Positions 25,871 through 33,974 of a stretch of 64,000 bases of DNA are shown in pieces. Source of the DNA: VAZQ01 sp046733355 (lineage in GTDB: Bacteria > Pseudomonadota > Alphaproteobacteria > Rhizobiales > Xanthobacteraceae); assembly GCA_046733355.1 (NCBI GenBank), contig JBKPOZ010000028.1, positions 1 through 64,000 of the forward strand, read 5' to 3'. A program made the position numbers and the translations under genes. The notes beneath the pieces were generated by a model. It saw nothing but the letters and a program-made list of their open reading frames with translations. It did not search any database and was not told where the DNA came from. The stretch's first letter is position 1; each line of letters begins with the position of its first letter.

Positions 25871-26764
25871 TCAGCTGGCGGCGGGGGTGTCTCTCTCCCG
25901 TTCCGCAACCGCACGTGCAATGGCAAGCGTGCGGCGCGCCATATCCGCATGCAGCCGCTCGACCATGCGGCCTTCGATCTGCACCACCCCCTTGTTGCGG
26001 TTCTCGGGCAGATCGAAGACGGCGATCAGCTTGCTTGCCTCCTCGATCTCCTGGGTGGTCGGCGAGAAAGCGGTATTGCAGGGGCCGATCTGGCTGGGAT
26101 GAATCAGGGTCTTGCCGTCGAAGCCCATCTCACGCCCCTGCTTGCATTCGCGCGCAAAGCCTTCGGCATCGCCGAGGTTGTTGTACACGCCATCGATGAT
26201 ATCGAGACCGAATGCGCGCGCGGCCGCGAGGCAAGTCATGAGCCAGGGCAGCATGGGTGCGCGTCCGGGCGTGATCCGCGCGCGCGTATCCTTGGCCAGA
26301 TCGTTGGTGCCCATGACAAACGCGGCGAGCCGCGTTTCCACGTCCTCTGCGGCTGCCGCGATTTTCGGGGCGTTGAGCATAGCGAGCGGCGTCTCCATCA
26401 TGGCCCAGACGCGGATGCGATGCTCGGCGCTGATGTCGACGAGCCGGTCTGCGACATCCTGCAGGTGCCGCGGATCGGAGATTTTGGGCACCAGCACCGC
26501 GTCCGGTTTGACCTTCGCGACTGCATTGATGTCCTCGAGCCACCACGGGCTCTCGAGACCGTTGATGCGCACGATCACCTCGCGCGCGCCGAACCCGCCG
26601 GCAGTCACCTCCTCGCAAACCTGCTTGCGCGCGGCGGCCTTTGCCTCCGGCGCAACGGAGTCTTCGAGATCGAGAATCACGGCATCGACCGGCAGCGCGC
26701 GCGCTTTCGCAATCGCACGCGCATTCGCGCCCGGCATGTAGAGAACGCTCCGGTGCGGACGCAT
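25871..26764 (-). CDS. mcl: HpcH/HpaI-CitE aldolase, malyl-CoA / methylmalyl-CoA lyase-like
   Basis: This TIM-barrel lyase (297 residues) probably cleaves or forms L-malyl-CoA and beta-methylmalyl-CoA. Family motifs are present: RSVLYMPGANARAI, the metal-proximal DAVILDLEDSVAPE, Arg in EVIVRINGLESPWW, Glu in VWAMMETPLAMLN and the DGKTLIHPSQI end region. CitE or other CoA lyases are alternatives. A mesaconyl-CoA hydratase-like gene occurs 4.4 kb away, so both may serve an ethylmalonyl-CoA-type pathway. The gene ends 47 bases from the convergent mscL stop. Confidence 0.78.
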   Translation of the reverse strand: MRPHRSVLYMPGANARAIAKARALPVDAVILDLEDSVAPEAKAAARKQVCEEVTAGGFGAREVIVRINGLESPWWLEDINAVAKVKPDAVLVPKISDPRHLQDVADRLVDISAEHRIRVWAMMETPLAMLNAPKIAAAAEDVETRLAAFVMGTNDLAKDTRARITPGRAPMLPWLMTCLAAARAFGLDIIDGVYNNLGDAEGFARECKQGREMGFDGKTLIHPSQIGPCNTAFSPTTQEIEEASKLIAVFDLPENRNKGVVQIEGRMVERLHADMARRTLAIARAVAERERDTPAAS

Positions 26765-26767
26765 TGT

Positions 26768-26858
26768 CAGATATCAGTAATCAGGGATCAGGCATCAGGA
26801 ATCGCAGTATGCATCGCGCCAGCCAAACTGATTCCTGACACCTGATTCCTGATACCTG
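26768..26858. repeat. Degenerate ATCAGG/CCTGAT repeat block
   Basis: Short units of the form ATCAGG occur in series (26775-26805), and their complements TGATTCCTGA/CCTGAT occur at 26829-26858. Together they form an imperfect inverted repeat of about 90 bases. It fills the entire gap between the lyase gene and asd. Confidence 0.7.
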
Positions 26859-26859
26859 G

Positions 26860-27894
26860 TCAGGCGGCCTTGCGTTTCGCCGTTATCAGATTGCGGTTGA
26901 TCAGGCTCTCCGCGATCTGCACCGCATTGAGCGCTGCGCCCTTCCGCAGGTTGTCGGATACGCACCACAGCACGAGACCATGCTCAACGGTCGGATCCTC
27001 GCGGATGCGGCTGATGTAGGTCGCGTCCTCGCCGGCGGCCTCGTAGGGCGTCGCATAACCGCCGGCCTCGCGCTTGTCGATGACGAGGCAGCCCGGTGCA
27101 GTGCGCAGCACTTCGCGTGCCTCGTCTGCGGTGATCGGATTCGCGAACTCGATGTTTACCGCCTCGGAATGTCCGACGAAGACGGGGACCCGCACGCAGG
27201 TGGCAACCACCTTGATCTTCGGGTCGAGAATCTTCTTGGTCTCCGCCACCATCTTCCATTCTTCCTTGGTGAAGCCGTCGTCCATGAAGACATCGATGTG
27301 CGGGATCACATTGAAGGCAATGCGCTTCGTGAATTTCTTCGCGGCGACCTCGTCGAGCGTGTACACGGATTTCGTCTGCGCGAAGAGCTCGTCCATGGCG
27401 TCCTTGCCGGCGCCGGACACCGATTGATAGGTCGCAACTACGACGCGCGTGATGCGAGCCCGGTCGTGCAGCGGCTTGAGCGCAACGACAAGCTGCGCGG
27501 TCGAGCAGTTCGGATTGGCGATGATGCCCTTCTTGCGAAAGGATGCGGCGGCGGCGCCGTTGACCTCCGGCACGACGAGCGGAACATCAGGGTCGTAGCG
27601 CCAGCACGAGGAGTTATCGATGACCACGGCGCCGGCCGCCGCGATCCTGGGCGACCATTCCTTGGAAACCGCGGACCCTGCCGACATGAGGCAGATGTCG
27701 GTATCTGAAAAATCGAAATGCTCGAGTGCCTTGCTCTTGAGCGTGCGGTCGCCATAGGAAACCTCGGTGCCGAGGCTGCGGCGGGAAGCAAGCGCCACAA
27801 CCTCGTCTGCCGCAAAGGAACGCTCGGCGAGGACCGAGAGCATCTCGCGCCCGACATTGCCGGTAGCACCCACCACCGCGACCTTGTAACCCAT
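26860..27894 (-). CDS. asd: Aspartate-semialdehyde dehydrogenase
   Basis: The enzyme reduces aspartyl phosphate to aspartate semialdehyde for lysine, threonine, methionine and diaminopimelate synthesis. From ATG 27894 the 344 residues contain VVGATGNVGREMLSVL for NADP, the catalytic Cys in NPNCSTAQLV and the substrate Arg/His in the later CVRVPVFVGHSEAVNIEF. GGAG lies seven bases ahead. An ATG eight codons further upstream is less likely. Length and motifs are normal. It is monocistronic, with leuB nearby on the same strand but separated by a gene on the other strand. Confidence 0.95.
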   Translation of the reverse strand: MGYKVAVVGATGNVGREMLSVLAERSFAADEVVALASRRSLGTEVSYGDRTLKSKALEHFDFSDTDICLMSAGSAVSKEWSPRIAAAGAVVIDNSSCWRYDPDVPLVVPEVNGAAAASFRKKGIIANPNCSTAQLVVALKPLHDRARITRVVVATYQSVSGAGKDAMDELFAQTKSVYTLDEVAAKKFTKRIAFNVIPHIDVFMDDGFTKEEWKMVAETKKILDPKIKVVATCVRVPVFVGHSEAVNIEFANPITADEAREVLRTAPGCLVIDKREAGGYATPYEAAGEDATYISRIREDPTVEHGLVLWCVSDNLRKGAALNAVQIAESLINRNLITAKRKAA

Positions 27895-28111
27895 CGTTAA
27901 CTCCGAAAAGCCTGGCATTTCCCGCTATGGCACGGGAGCGCTTCTAGGCGAGAAAGCATCGGCTGACAACGTTGATTAAGTGGAACAGCTAATGCTGTTT
28001 CCCGCGTGCAACACAACACATAAATCAGCAAGACCATGACCCCGCATAGAGACTTCAGACATATTCCGGCTGCAAACTCGTGAGTCGGTGCAAGAACCAG
28101 GAGTTTCGGCG

Positions 28112-28459
28112 ATGGTAGCTGCAAAATGGGCGACCCTGTTGGGCGCATTCGCCATCGCTTACGCCATAGCAGCGCCGGCTCCGGCTTTCGCACAGAACGA
28201 GCCGCGCGTGGTCTACATCAAAAAGCGGGCATACTCCGCCAATCGCGCTCGCTCGCGCATCGTTGTGGTTCCGCGCTCCTTCCTCGATGCGGGCACGGAA
28301 GTGCTCCCGGGCGACCGCAAGTTCACGGACTACGCCTACCCGCCGACCCACCAGCCTCTCGACGTGGTGACCAATACGGGCGGGCGTGTCGGCTGGCACC
28401 GTTCTCCCCTGCCCGGCCCGTTCGATCTGCCGAGCAACCGCAATCCTTTCGGCTGGTAA
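28112..28459 (+). CDS. Hypothetical exported protein, 115 residues
   Basis: A clear signal peptide (MVAAKWATLLGAFAIAYAIAAPAPAFAQ) is followed by a basic, Arg/Lys-rich segment (VVYIKKRAYSANRARSRIVVVPRS). A Pro-rich region ends PFDLPSNRNPFGW. Such small periplasmic proteins are common in Bradyrhizobium relatives and have no assigned function. AGGAG stands eight bases before ATG 28112. It converges on leuB across a repeat element. Confidence 0.65.
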   Translation: MVAAKWATLLGAFAIAYAIAAPAPAFAQNEPRVVYIKKRAYSANRARSRIVVVPRSFLDAGTEVLPGDRKFTDYAYPPTHQPLDVVTNTGGRVGWHRSPLPGPFDLPSNRNPFGW

Positions 28460-28480
28460 GCGTCACATCCCGGCATGTCA

Positions 28481-28560
28481 TCGCCCGCGCAGGCGGGCGA
28501 TCCAATAATCATCCGCAATAGAAGAATCGACGCGTACTGGATACCCGCTTTCGCGGGTAT
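28481..28560. repeat. Family A double-hairpin element, copy 2
   Basis: Perfect hairpins TCGCCCGC-gcag-GCGGGCGA (28481-28500) and ATACCCGC-tttc-GCGGGTAT (28541-28560) flank a 40-base spacer. It lies between the convergent exported-protein and leuB gene ends. Compared with copy 1, the stem bases have changed in compensating pairs, which preserves the structure. Confidence 0.85.
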
Positions 28561-28583
28561 GACAGGCGAGAGAACGCGATCCA

Positions 28584-29696
28584 TCACGCCGCGAGTCGAT
28601 CCAGCTCCTCGATGATCGCGCTTCCCATCTGCGAGGTCGTGACGACCTTGGCGCCTTCCGATTTGATATCCGCGGTCCGCAACCCCCTTGCAAGCACGCC
28701 GGCGATAGCGCACTCGACCAAGTCGGCCTCCGCCCCCATGCCGAACGAATAGCGCAGCGCCATCGCGAACGAAGCCAGCATGGCGATGGGATTGGCGATG
28801 CCCTTGCCGGCGATATCAGGGGCCGACCCGTGCACCGGCTCATAAAGCGCCCTGCGCTTCTTTGTCTGCGAATCGACTTCGCCCAGTGAGGCGGAAGGCA
28901 GCATCCCGAGCGAGCCGGTCAGGGTAGCGGCGATGTCGGAGAGCACGTCACCGAAAAGGTTGTCGGCGACGATGACATCGAACTGCTTGGGCCAGCGCAC
29001 GAGCTGCATGGCGCCGGCATCTGCGAGCTGGTGCTCGAGGGTGACGTCGCTGAACTCGCGGCCATGCAGCTGCTCGATGACCTCGTGCCACAGCACGCCC
29101 GTCTTCATGACGTTGCGCTTCTCCATTGAGGTGACCTTATTGCGCCGCTTGCGCGCCAGCTCGAAGGCCACCCGGCCGATGCGCTCGATCTCGTACGTCT
29201 CGTACACCTGCGTGTCGACCGCACGCTTCTGCCCGTTGCCGAGATCGGTGATCGTCTTCGGCTCGCCGAAATAAACTCCGCCGGTGAGCTCGCGCAGAAT
29301 AATGATATCGAGACCGTCGACCACCTCGCGTTTCAGGCTTGATGACTCGGCAAGTGCCGGGTAGCACACCGCCGGCCGGATATTGGCAAACAGACCGAGG
29401 TCCTTGCGCAGGCGCAGCAGCCCCCCTTCAGGCCTCACCTCGTAAGGCACCTTGTCCCACTTTGGACCGCCCACCGCACCGAAAATAATGGCGTCCGCGT
29501 TTTTCGCCTTGGCTACGGTTTCATCTGTTACGGACACACGGTGAGCGTCGTAACAGCGGCCCCCGACCAGCGCCTCCTCTACGTCAAAACGAACCTTTCC
29601 GTTCTTGTTCATCCACGCGATGAGCTTTTTCACCTCGCCCATGACCTCGGGGCCGATGCCATCGCCCGGCAACAGCAGGAGCCTGTAATTGCCCAT
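28584..29696 (-). CDS. leuB: 3-isopropylmalate dehydrogenase
   Basis: This leucine-biosynthesis enzyme oxidatively decarboxylates 3-isopropylmalate with NAD+. From ATG 29696 it has 370 residues, the usual length. Motifs include LLLPGDGIGPEV, the substrate-binding ELTGGVYFGEPK and the signature NLFGDVLSDIAATLTGSLGMLPSASLG, then EPVHGSAPDIAGKGIANPIA. An upstream extension is unconserved and rejected. The gene is 17 bases from the end of the sulfite-oxidase-family gene, which is on the same strand. Confidence 0.95.
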   Translation of the reverse strand: MGNYRLLLLPGDGIGPEVMGEVKKLIAWMNKNGKVRFDVEEALVGGRCYDAHRVSVTDETVAKAKNADAIIFGAVGGPKWDKVPYEVRPEGGLLRLRKDLGLFANIRPAVCYPALAESSSLKREVVDGLDIIILRELTGGVYFGEPKTITDLGNGQKRAVDTQVYETYEIERIGRVAFELARKRRNKVTSMEKRNVMKTGVLWHEVIEQLHGREFSDVTLEHQLADAGAMQLVRWPKQFDVIVADNLFGDVLSDIAATLTGSLGMLPSASLGEVDSQTKKRRALYEPVHGSAPDIAGKGIANPIAMLASFAMALRYSFGMGAEADLVECAIAGVLARGLRTADIKSEGAKVVTTSQMGSAIIEELDRLAA

Positions 29697-29713
29697 CACT
29701 TCTCGCGTTCCGT

Positions 29714-30490
29714 TCAGATGCCGCTGAACCAGTTGTAGCCCTGGTCCTCCCAGTAGCCGCCAAGGTATTTGTTGGTCACGGCCAGCTCCATCACATATTT
29801 CGGGTTCTTGAACCCGAGCTTCGTGGGGATGCGCACCCGCATGGGAAAGCCGTACTTCCGCGGCAGAATCTGTCCGTCGAACTGGAACGTCATTTGCGTC
29901 TGCGGATGCAGCGCGGTGGCCATGTCGATCGAGGTGGAATAACCCTCGGCACAACGGAACCACACATATTTGGCGCGCGTATCAGCGCCAATGCGGCGCA
30001 GGAACTCACGCAGCGGGGTTCCCGTCCATTTGCCGATGGCGCTCCAGCCCTCGACGCAGACAAGACGCGTAATCTGGGTTTCCTGCGGCAAGGCATAGAG
30101 CTCGTCGAGGGTCCAGGACTTCTTGTCGTCGACCAGTCCGCCGACGAGCAGCTTGTAGTCTTCCTTGTCGACTTCGGGCGCCTCCTCTTCGGGATAATAG
30201 CCGTTGAATCGGAACGGCCGCATGATTGCGCTTTCCGGGTAAGTCGGCGCGAGCTTGTCGGGACGGAAGAGCCAGCCCTGCACCTCGTCATTGAACCGTG
30301 AAATCTTCCTCAGCACTCTGTCTGCCGCATCACTGTCGCGCATATCGCAGCCGGTCAGGAACGCGAGGGCGCCGAGGCCCGCCCCCGCGCGCAGGAAGCG
30401 GCGACGCACGGGATCGGGCATCAGCTTGGCCGCATCGCGAACCAGAAGCGTCGCATCAGAAGCAGATAAAAGATTGCGCCGGAATAGCAT
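29714..30490 (-). CDS. Sulfite-oxidase-family molybdopterin oxidoreductase (MsrP/YedY-like)
   Basis: This exported mononuclear Mo enzyme of 258 residues has a Tat-type motif RRRFLRAGAGLG at about 30, followed by LAFLTGC that could be a lipobox. The SUOX domain shows the Mo-ligand Cys in RLVCVEGWSAIGKW, followed by the pterin-binding region FPMRVRIPTKLGFKN. Methionine-sulfoxide reduction is possible, but the membrane partner here is a cytochrome b561-like protein (15 bases upstream) rather than MsrQ. It might equally be a quinone-linked sulfoxide or sulfite enzyme. Confidence 0.8.
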   Translation of the reverse strand: MLFRRNLLSASDATLLVRDAAKLMPDPVRRRFLRAGAGLGALAFLTGCDMRDSDAADRVLRKISRFNDEVQGWLFRPDKLAPTYPESAIMRPFRFNGYYPEEEAPEVDKEDYKLLVGGLVDDKKSWTLDELYALPQETQITRLVCVEGWSAIGKWTGTPLREFLRRIGADTRAKYVWFRCAEGYSTSIDMATALHPQTQMTFQFDGQILPRKYGFPMRVRIPTKLGFKNPKYVMELAVTNKYLGGYWEDQGYNWFSGI

Positions 30491-30504
30491 GCGTTTTGCT
30501 GGCC

Positions 30505-31131
30505 TCAGCGGCCCGTGATCATGGCGCGCAGGCTTGTTGGCACCAGCAATGCCATGCCCACGTGAATGACGAGAAAGCCCACGATGGTCGCCATCGCGAA
30601 AAAATGCACGTAGCGCGCAGTATCATAGCCTCCAAATAATGCCGTCAGCTCCTGAAACTGGACCGGCTTCCAGATGGCGAGCCCGGAAAGTACGAGCACG
30701 AGACCGGCAATGAGAACGCCCACATAGAAGAGCTTCTGCACCGCATTATATGCCGAAAGGTCTGCATGGGAGAGCCTGCCGCGAAGCGCGGCGCGCAGGT
30801 CAGCAAGCACGTTTGCTGCGCGGATGGGAAGGAGCCTGCGCCGGAAGCGGCCCGTCGCGATCCCATATAGAACATAGAGAAGCCCATTAATTCCAAACAG
30901 CCACATGGCGGCAAAATGCCAGAGCAGCGCGCCGGCAAGCCACCCGCCCAGCGTGATCGAAGGCGGGAAGACGAATGAGAAAAGCGGCGATGCATTATAG
31001 ATTTCCCAACCGGAGCCGATCATGAGGGCCACAGCGAGGACATTGATCCAGTGGGTCAGGCGCACCCACAATGGATGAACGACTGCGGACTCAAATTGTA
31101 CCTCGGCGGACGGCAGGGCATGGGTGGACAT
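30505..31131 (-). CDS. Cytochrome b561 / Ni-Fe-hydrogenase-type b subunit
   Basis: This is the membrane-embedded di-heme cytochrome b partner of the downstream Mo enzyme. From ATG 31131 (MSTHALPSAEV) it has 208 residues and about four helices, with candidate heme His residues in VRLTHWINVLAVAL, ALLWHFAAMWLF, RYVHFFAMATIVGFLVIHVGMALL. It would pass electrons between quinol and the periplasmic Mo enzyme. Longer forms up to 31230 overlap the divergent MaoC gene. Only 22 bases separate the two divergent start codons, so their promoters must overlap coding DNA. Confidence 0.82.
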   Translation of the reverse strand: MSTHALPSAEVQFESAVVHPLWVRLTHWINVLAVALMIGSGWEIYNASPLFSFVFPPSITLGGWLAGALLWHFAAMWLFGINGLLYVLYGIATGRFRRRLLPIRAANVLADLRAALRGRLSHADLSAYNAVQKLFYVGVLIAGLVLVLSGLAIWKPVQFQELTALFGGYDTARYVHFFAMATIVGFLVIHVGMALLVPTSLRAMITGR

Positions 31132-31153
31132 GAACTCAAAATAGGAAATCAAG

Positions 31154-32203
31154 GTGACGAAAACCAGCAGCGGCAACTTCTTCGAGGACTTCCGGCTCGG
31201 GCAGGTGATCCCGCATGCCACGCCGCGCACAGTGACCGTGGGCGACGTGGCACTGTATCAAGGTCTGTTTGCCCCGCGATTTGCGGTGCAGTCATCGGAC
31301 GCGTTCGCGCAGGCCATCGGCTACAACCGCGCACCACTCGACGATCTTCTGGTCTTTCATGTGGTGTTCGGCAAGACCGTTCCGGATATCTCGCTCAACG
31401 CCGTTGCCAATCTCGGTTACGCGGAGGGGCGTTTTCTTGCGCCTGTCTACCCCAACGACACGCTGAGCGCCGTATCGGAGGTGATCGGACTCAAGGAAAA
31501 TTCCAGTCGCAAGACCGGCATCGTGTACGTGCGCACCATAGGCCGCAAGCAGGACGGAACGCCAGTTCTGGAATACGTACGCTGGGTTATGGTACGCAAG
31601 CGTGACGACAAGGCACCTGCGCCAGCCGAGCACGTCCCACAGCTTGCGGAGAGTGTCGCCGCGACTTTGCTCGCGGAGAGCTGCCCGCGGATTCACGTTG
31701 CAGCATATGAGTTCGCGCTTGCGGGCAGTCGGTATCGTTTCGCGGACTACGCCGTCGGCGAGAAGATCGACCACGTCGACGGCATCACCATCGAAGAAGC
31801 CGAGCACCAGATCGCGACCCGGCTTTATCAGAACACGGCGCGGGTGCATTTCAACCAGTTCACGGAGGCGAAGAGCCGCTTCGGCCGGCGTCTTATATAT
31901 GGCGGGCACGTAATCTCGCTCGCCCGCGCGCTTTCATTCAACGGGCTTGCCAATGCATTTCATGTGGCGGCCATCAACGGCGGGCGGCACGTCTCGCCGC
32001 TCTTTGCCGGCATGACCGTCTTCGCCTGGTCGCAAGTGCTCGACAAAGCCGAGTTGAACGGACGTGGTGACGTCGGCGCATTGCGCCTGCGCACGGTCGC
32101 CACCAAGGACCACCCCTGTGGGGACTTCCCGTTACGCACGACCGAGGCGGATCACCCGGCGGTGCTGCTCGACCTCGATTACTGGGTGGTCATGCCGCGC
32201 TGA
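31154..32203 (+). CDS. mch: MaoC-domain dehydratase, mesaconyl-CoA hydratase-like
   Basis: The 349 residues carry two hot-dog domains, as in mesaconyl-C1-CoA (2-methylfumaryl-CoA) hydratase of the ethylmalonyl-CoA pathway. The N-terminal segment GNFFEDFRLGQVIPHATPRTVTVGD and FLAPVYPNDTLSAVSEVIGLKENSS fit that family. The second domain has FNQFTEAKSRFGRRLIYGGHVISLARALS, with catalytic Asp/His replaced as usual for this group. GTG 31154 is the start (VTKTSSG read as Met). A malyl-CoA lyase-like gene is 4.4 kb upstream. Confidence 0.8.
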   Translation: MTKTSSGNFFEDFRLGQVIPHATPRTVTVGDVALYQGLFAPRFAVQSSDAFAQAIGYNRAPLDDLLVFHVVFGKTVPDISLNAVANLGYAEGRFLAPVYPNDTLSAVSEVIGLKENSSRKTGIVYVRTIGRKQDGTPVLEYVRWVMVRKRDDKAPAPAEHVPQLAESVAATLLAESCPRIHVAAYEFALAGSRYRFADYAVGEKIDHVDGITIEEAEHQIATRLYQNTARVHFNQFTEAKSRFGRRLIYGGHVISLARALSFNGLANAFHVAAINGGRHVSPLFAGMTVFAWSQVLDKAELNGRGDVGALRLRTVATKDHPCGDFPLRTTEADHPAVLLDLDYWVVMPR

Positions 32204-32237
32204 AAGGTGGATGAAACTCGTACCTCTCCGCCGCTCA

Positions 32238-32289
32238 TTCCCGCGAAAGCGGGAATCCAGAAGATCTGGGTCCCCGCTTATGCGCGGAC
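32238..32289. repeat. Family A double-hairpin element, copy 3
   Basis: The hairpin TTCCCGC-gaaa-GCGGGAA (32238-32255) is perfect. A second, imperfect GTCCCCGC/GCGCGGAC hairpin lies at 32270-32289. It sits between the convergent mesaconyl-CoA hydratase and sodC genes, as copies 1 and 2 do at their sites. Confidence 0.82.
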
Positions 32290-32339
32290 GAGGCGTCCCT
32301 GAAGGGCCCGGCTTGACGAACTCCTAAGCTGACGAACTC

Positions 32340-32924
32340 CTAGTGCCCGGCATGCGCCTCGGTGATGACACCGCAGGCGATGCGATCGCCCGCATTGCCC
32401 GCGGGATCGCTCTTGTAGTCATCCTGCTTGGCATGAATGACCAGGGCGGTGCCGCCCTCCTGAAACACGGAATTAGGCTTGCCTTTTTCCAGGGTGATAT
32501 CGTTGTTCACCACGGTCGCGTTGAGCTTCCCGTTTGCCGGCACCGTGATGTTGTCCATATCGCCCGCGTGGTGTCCTTCCGGGTTCTCTTTGCCGTGCTT
32601 CTTCTGACCGGGGTTGAAGTGCGGACCAGCAGACGTGAAGGGCGGTTCGCATTTACCCACCGCGTGCACGTGGAACGCGTGCTCGCCCGCCGGCAGGCCG
32701 TTCAGCGCCAATTGCAGCCGAACGCCCGCTTTCGTTTGAGTGAGGGTTACCTTGCCGACGTCCTTGCCGTCCGCTGATTTGAGCTCCGCTGCCGCACTGG
32801 GCGCCGCCGCCGGCGCCTGCTTGGCCGCCTGCGCGAGTCTCATCGGAGCTTGCAGTTCGCCCGCGAACGCGAAACCGCCGGCAACCAACAAAGCCACTGC
32901 GGAGACGGATACCAGACATTTCAT
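32340..32924 (-). CDS. sodC: Periplasmic Cu,Zn superoxide dismutase
   Basis: The enzyme converts superoxide to peroxide and oxygen outside the cytoplasm. From ATG 32924 (MKCLVSVSAVALLVAGG) the 194 residues begin with a signal peptide. Copper/zinc ligands are visible: HAFHVHAVGKC, SAGPHFNP, HHAGDM and LVIHAKQDDY. The disulfide Cys residues (GKCEPP and DRIACGVI) are in place. AGGAGG stands five bases ahead of this ATG. The gene is monocistronic. Confidence 0.93.
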   Translation of the reverse strand: MKCLVSVSAVALLVAGGFAFAGELQAPMRLAQAAKQAPAAAPSAAAELKSADGKDVGKVTLTQTKAGVRLQLALNGLPAGEHAFHVHAVGKCEPPFTSAGPHFNPGQKKHGKENPEGHHAGDMDNITVPANGKLNATVVNNDITLEKGKPNSVFQEGGTALVIHAKQDDYKSDPAGNAGDRIACGVITEAHAGH

Positions 32925-33168
32925 GGAATGGTCCTCCTCAATTTCTCTGTTCATATCCTATCGCGGAGTTTGTTCAGGGTAAATGCATGCACCCGACAGT
33001 ACCTGGAGTGCATCATCATGCGCGCGCGAATTTTTGCTTTGAGCACTAGGTATGCATCAGCCGCCGACCTGCGTTGAATACGCATTGCCGGCAGATTATG
33101 GTCAAGCCATATTCATGAGGAGCAGCGTCGCGCAGGATGCGCGCGCACGCCGCAGGCAAGGACGATGA

Positions 33169-33579
33169 ATGGTTGACGCGCGCAGCCCGGTCGAGCGGCC
33201 CCTCTCACCGCATCTTTCCATCTACAGGCCGATGCTCACGATGATGATGTCGATCGCCCATCGCATCACCGGCTTTGCTCTCTATTTCGGCACTCTGTTG
33301 ATTGCCTGGTGGCTTCTCGCAGCGGCGTCCGGCCCGAACGCCTATGGCGGCGTTGGCTCGTTTTTCAACTCCTGGTTCGGCCGGCTGATTCTGTTTGGCT
33401 ACACCTGGGCGCTGATGCACCACATGCTCGGTGGCATTCGGCACCTTATATGGGACACAGGGCGCGGATTTGGCGCGTATGAGCGCGAATGGCTCGCGCT
33501 CGCAACCCTCGTGGGATCAATCAGCTTGACGATTGTCATCTGGATCATTGGCTATCTCTTCGTTGGAGGGCCGCGCTGA
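33169..33579 (+). CDS. sdhC: Succinate dehydrogenase cytochrome b556 subunit
   Basis: This is the membrane anchor of complex II, which passes electrons from succinate to ubiquinone. The 136 residues contain RPLSPHLSIYRPMLTMMMSIAHRITGFAL (quinone/heme region), and the heme ligand His in ALMHHMLGGIRHLIWD. Three membrane helices are seen. The stop overlaps the next start (TGATG), so translation is coupled. The 200 or so bases upstream hold no clear gene; the sdh promoter must be there. Confidence 0.95.
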   Translation: MVDARSPVERPLSPHLSIYRPMLTMMMSIAHRITGFALYFGTLLIAWWLLAAASGPNAYGGVGSFFNSWFGRLILFGYTWALMHHMLGGIRHLIWDTGRGFGAYEREWLALATLVGSISLTIVIWIIGYLFVGGPR

Positions 33580-33971
33580 TGGGCATCGGCAGCATGAGCA
33601 CACCGCTTGCCCGCGTGCGCGGGCTCGGACCGGCGAGGTCGGGCACCGGGCATTTTTGGCGTCAACGACTGACTGCGATTGCCAATGTGCCGCTTACCAT
33701 CGCGTTTGTGTTTATCCTCATCGCGCTGCTGGGACGCAGTCATCCGGCTGCAATCCAGACCCTTGCGTCACCGCTCGTTGCCGTAATCATGCTCCTGTTC
33801 ATTTTCTCGGTGACCCTGCATATGCGCATCGGCATGCAGGTCATCATTGAGGACTACGTGCATGGCGAGGGGACCAAGCTCGCGCTGTTAATCGCAAACA
33901 CGTTTTTTGCCATAGCGGTGGCGCTGGCCAGCGGCTTCGCCTTGCTTATGCTCAGCTTCAAGGTGGTGTGA
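33579..33971 (+). CDS. sdhD: Succinate dehydrogenase membrane anchor subunit
   Basis: This second anchor has 130 residues, three helices and the heme/quinone motif SVTLHMRIGMQVIIEDYVHGE. The N-terminus TPLARVRGLGPARSGTGHFWRQRLTAIAN is typical for Hyphomicrobiales SdhD. It overlaps sdhC by one base and is three bases from sdhA. Confidence 0.93.
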   Translation: MGIGSMSTPLARVRGLGPARSGTGHFWRQRLTAIANVPLTIAFVFILIALLGRSHPAAIQTLASPLVAVIMLLFIFSVTLHMRIGMQVIIEDYVHGEGTKLALLIANTFFAIAVALASGFALLMLSFKVV

Positions 33972-33974
33972 CCA

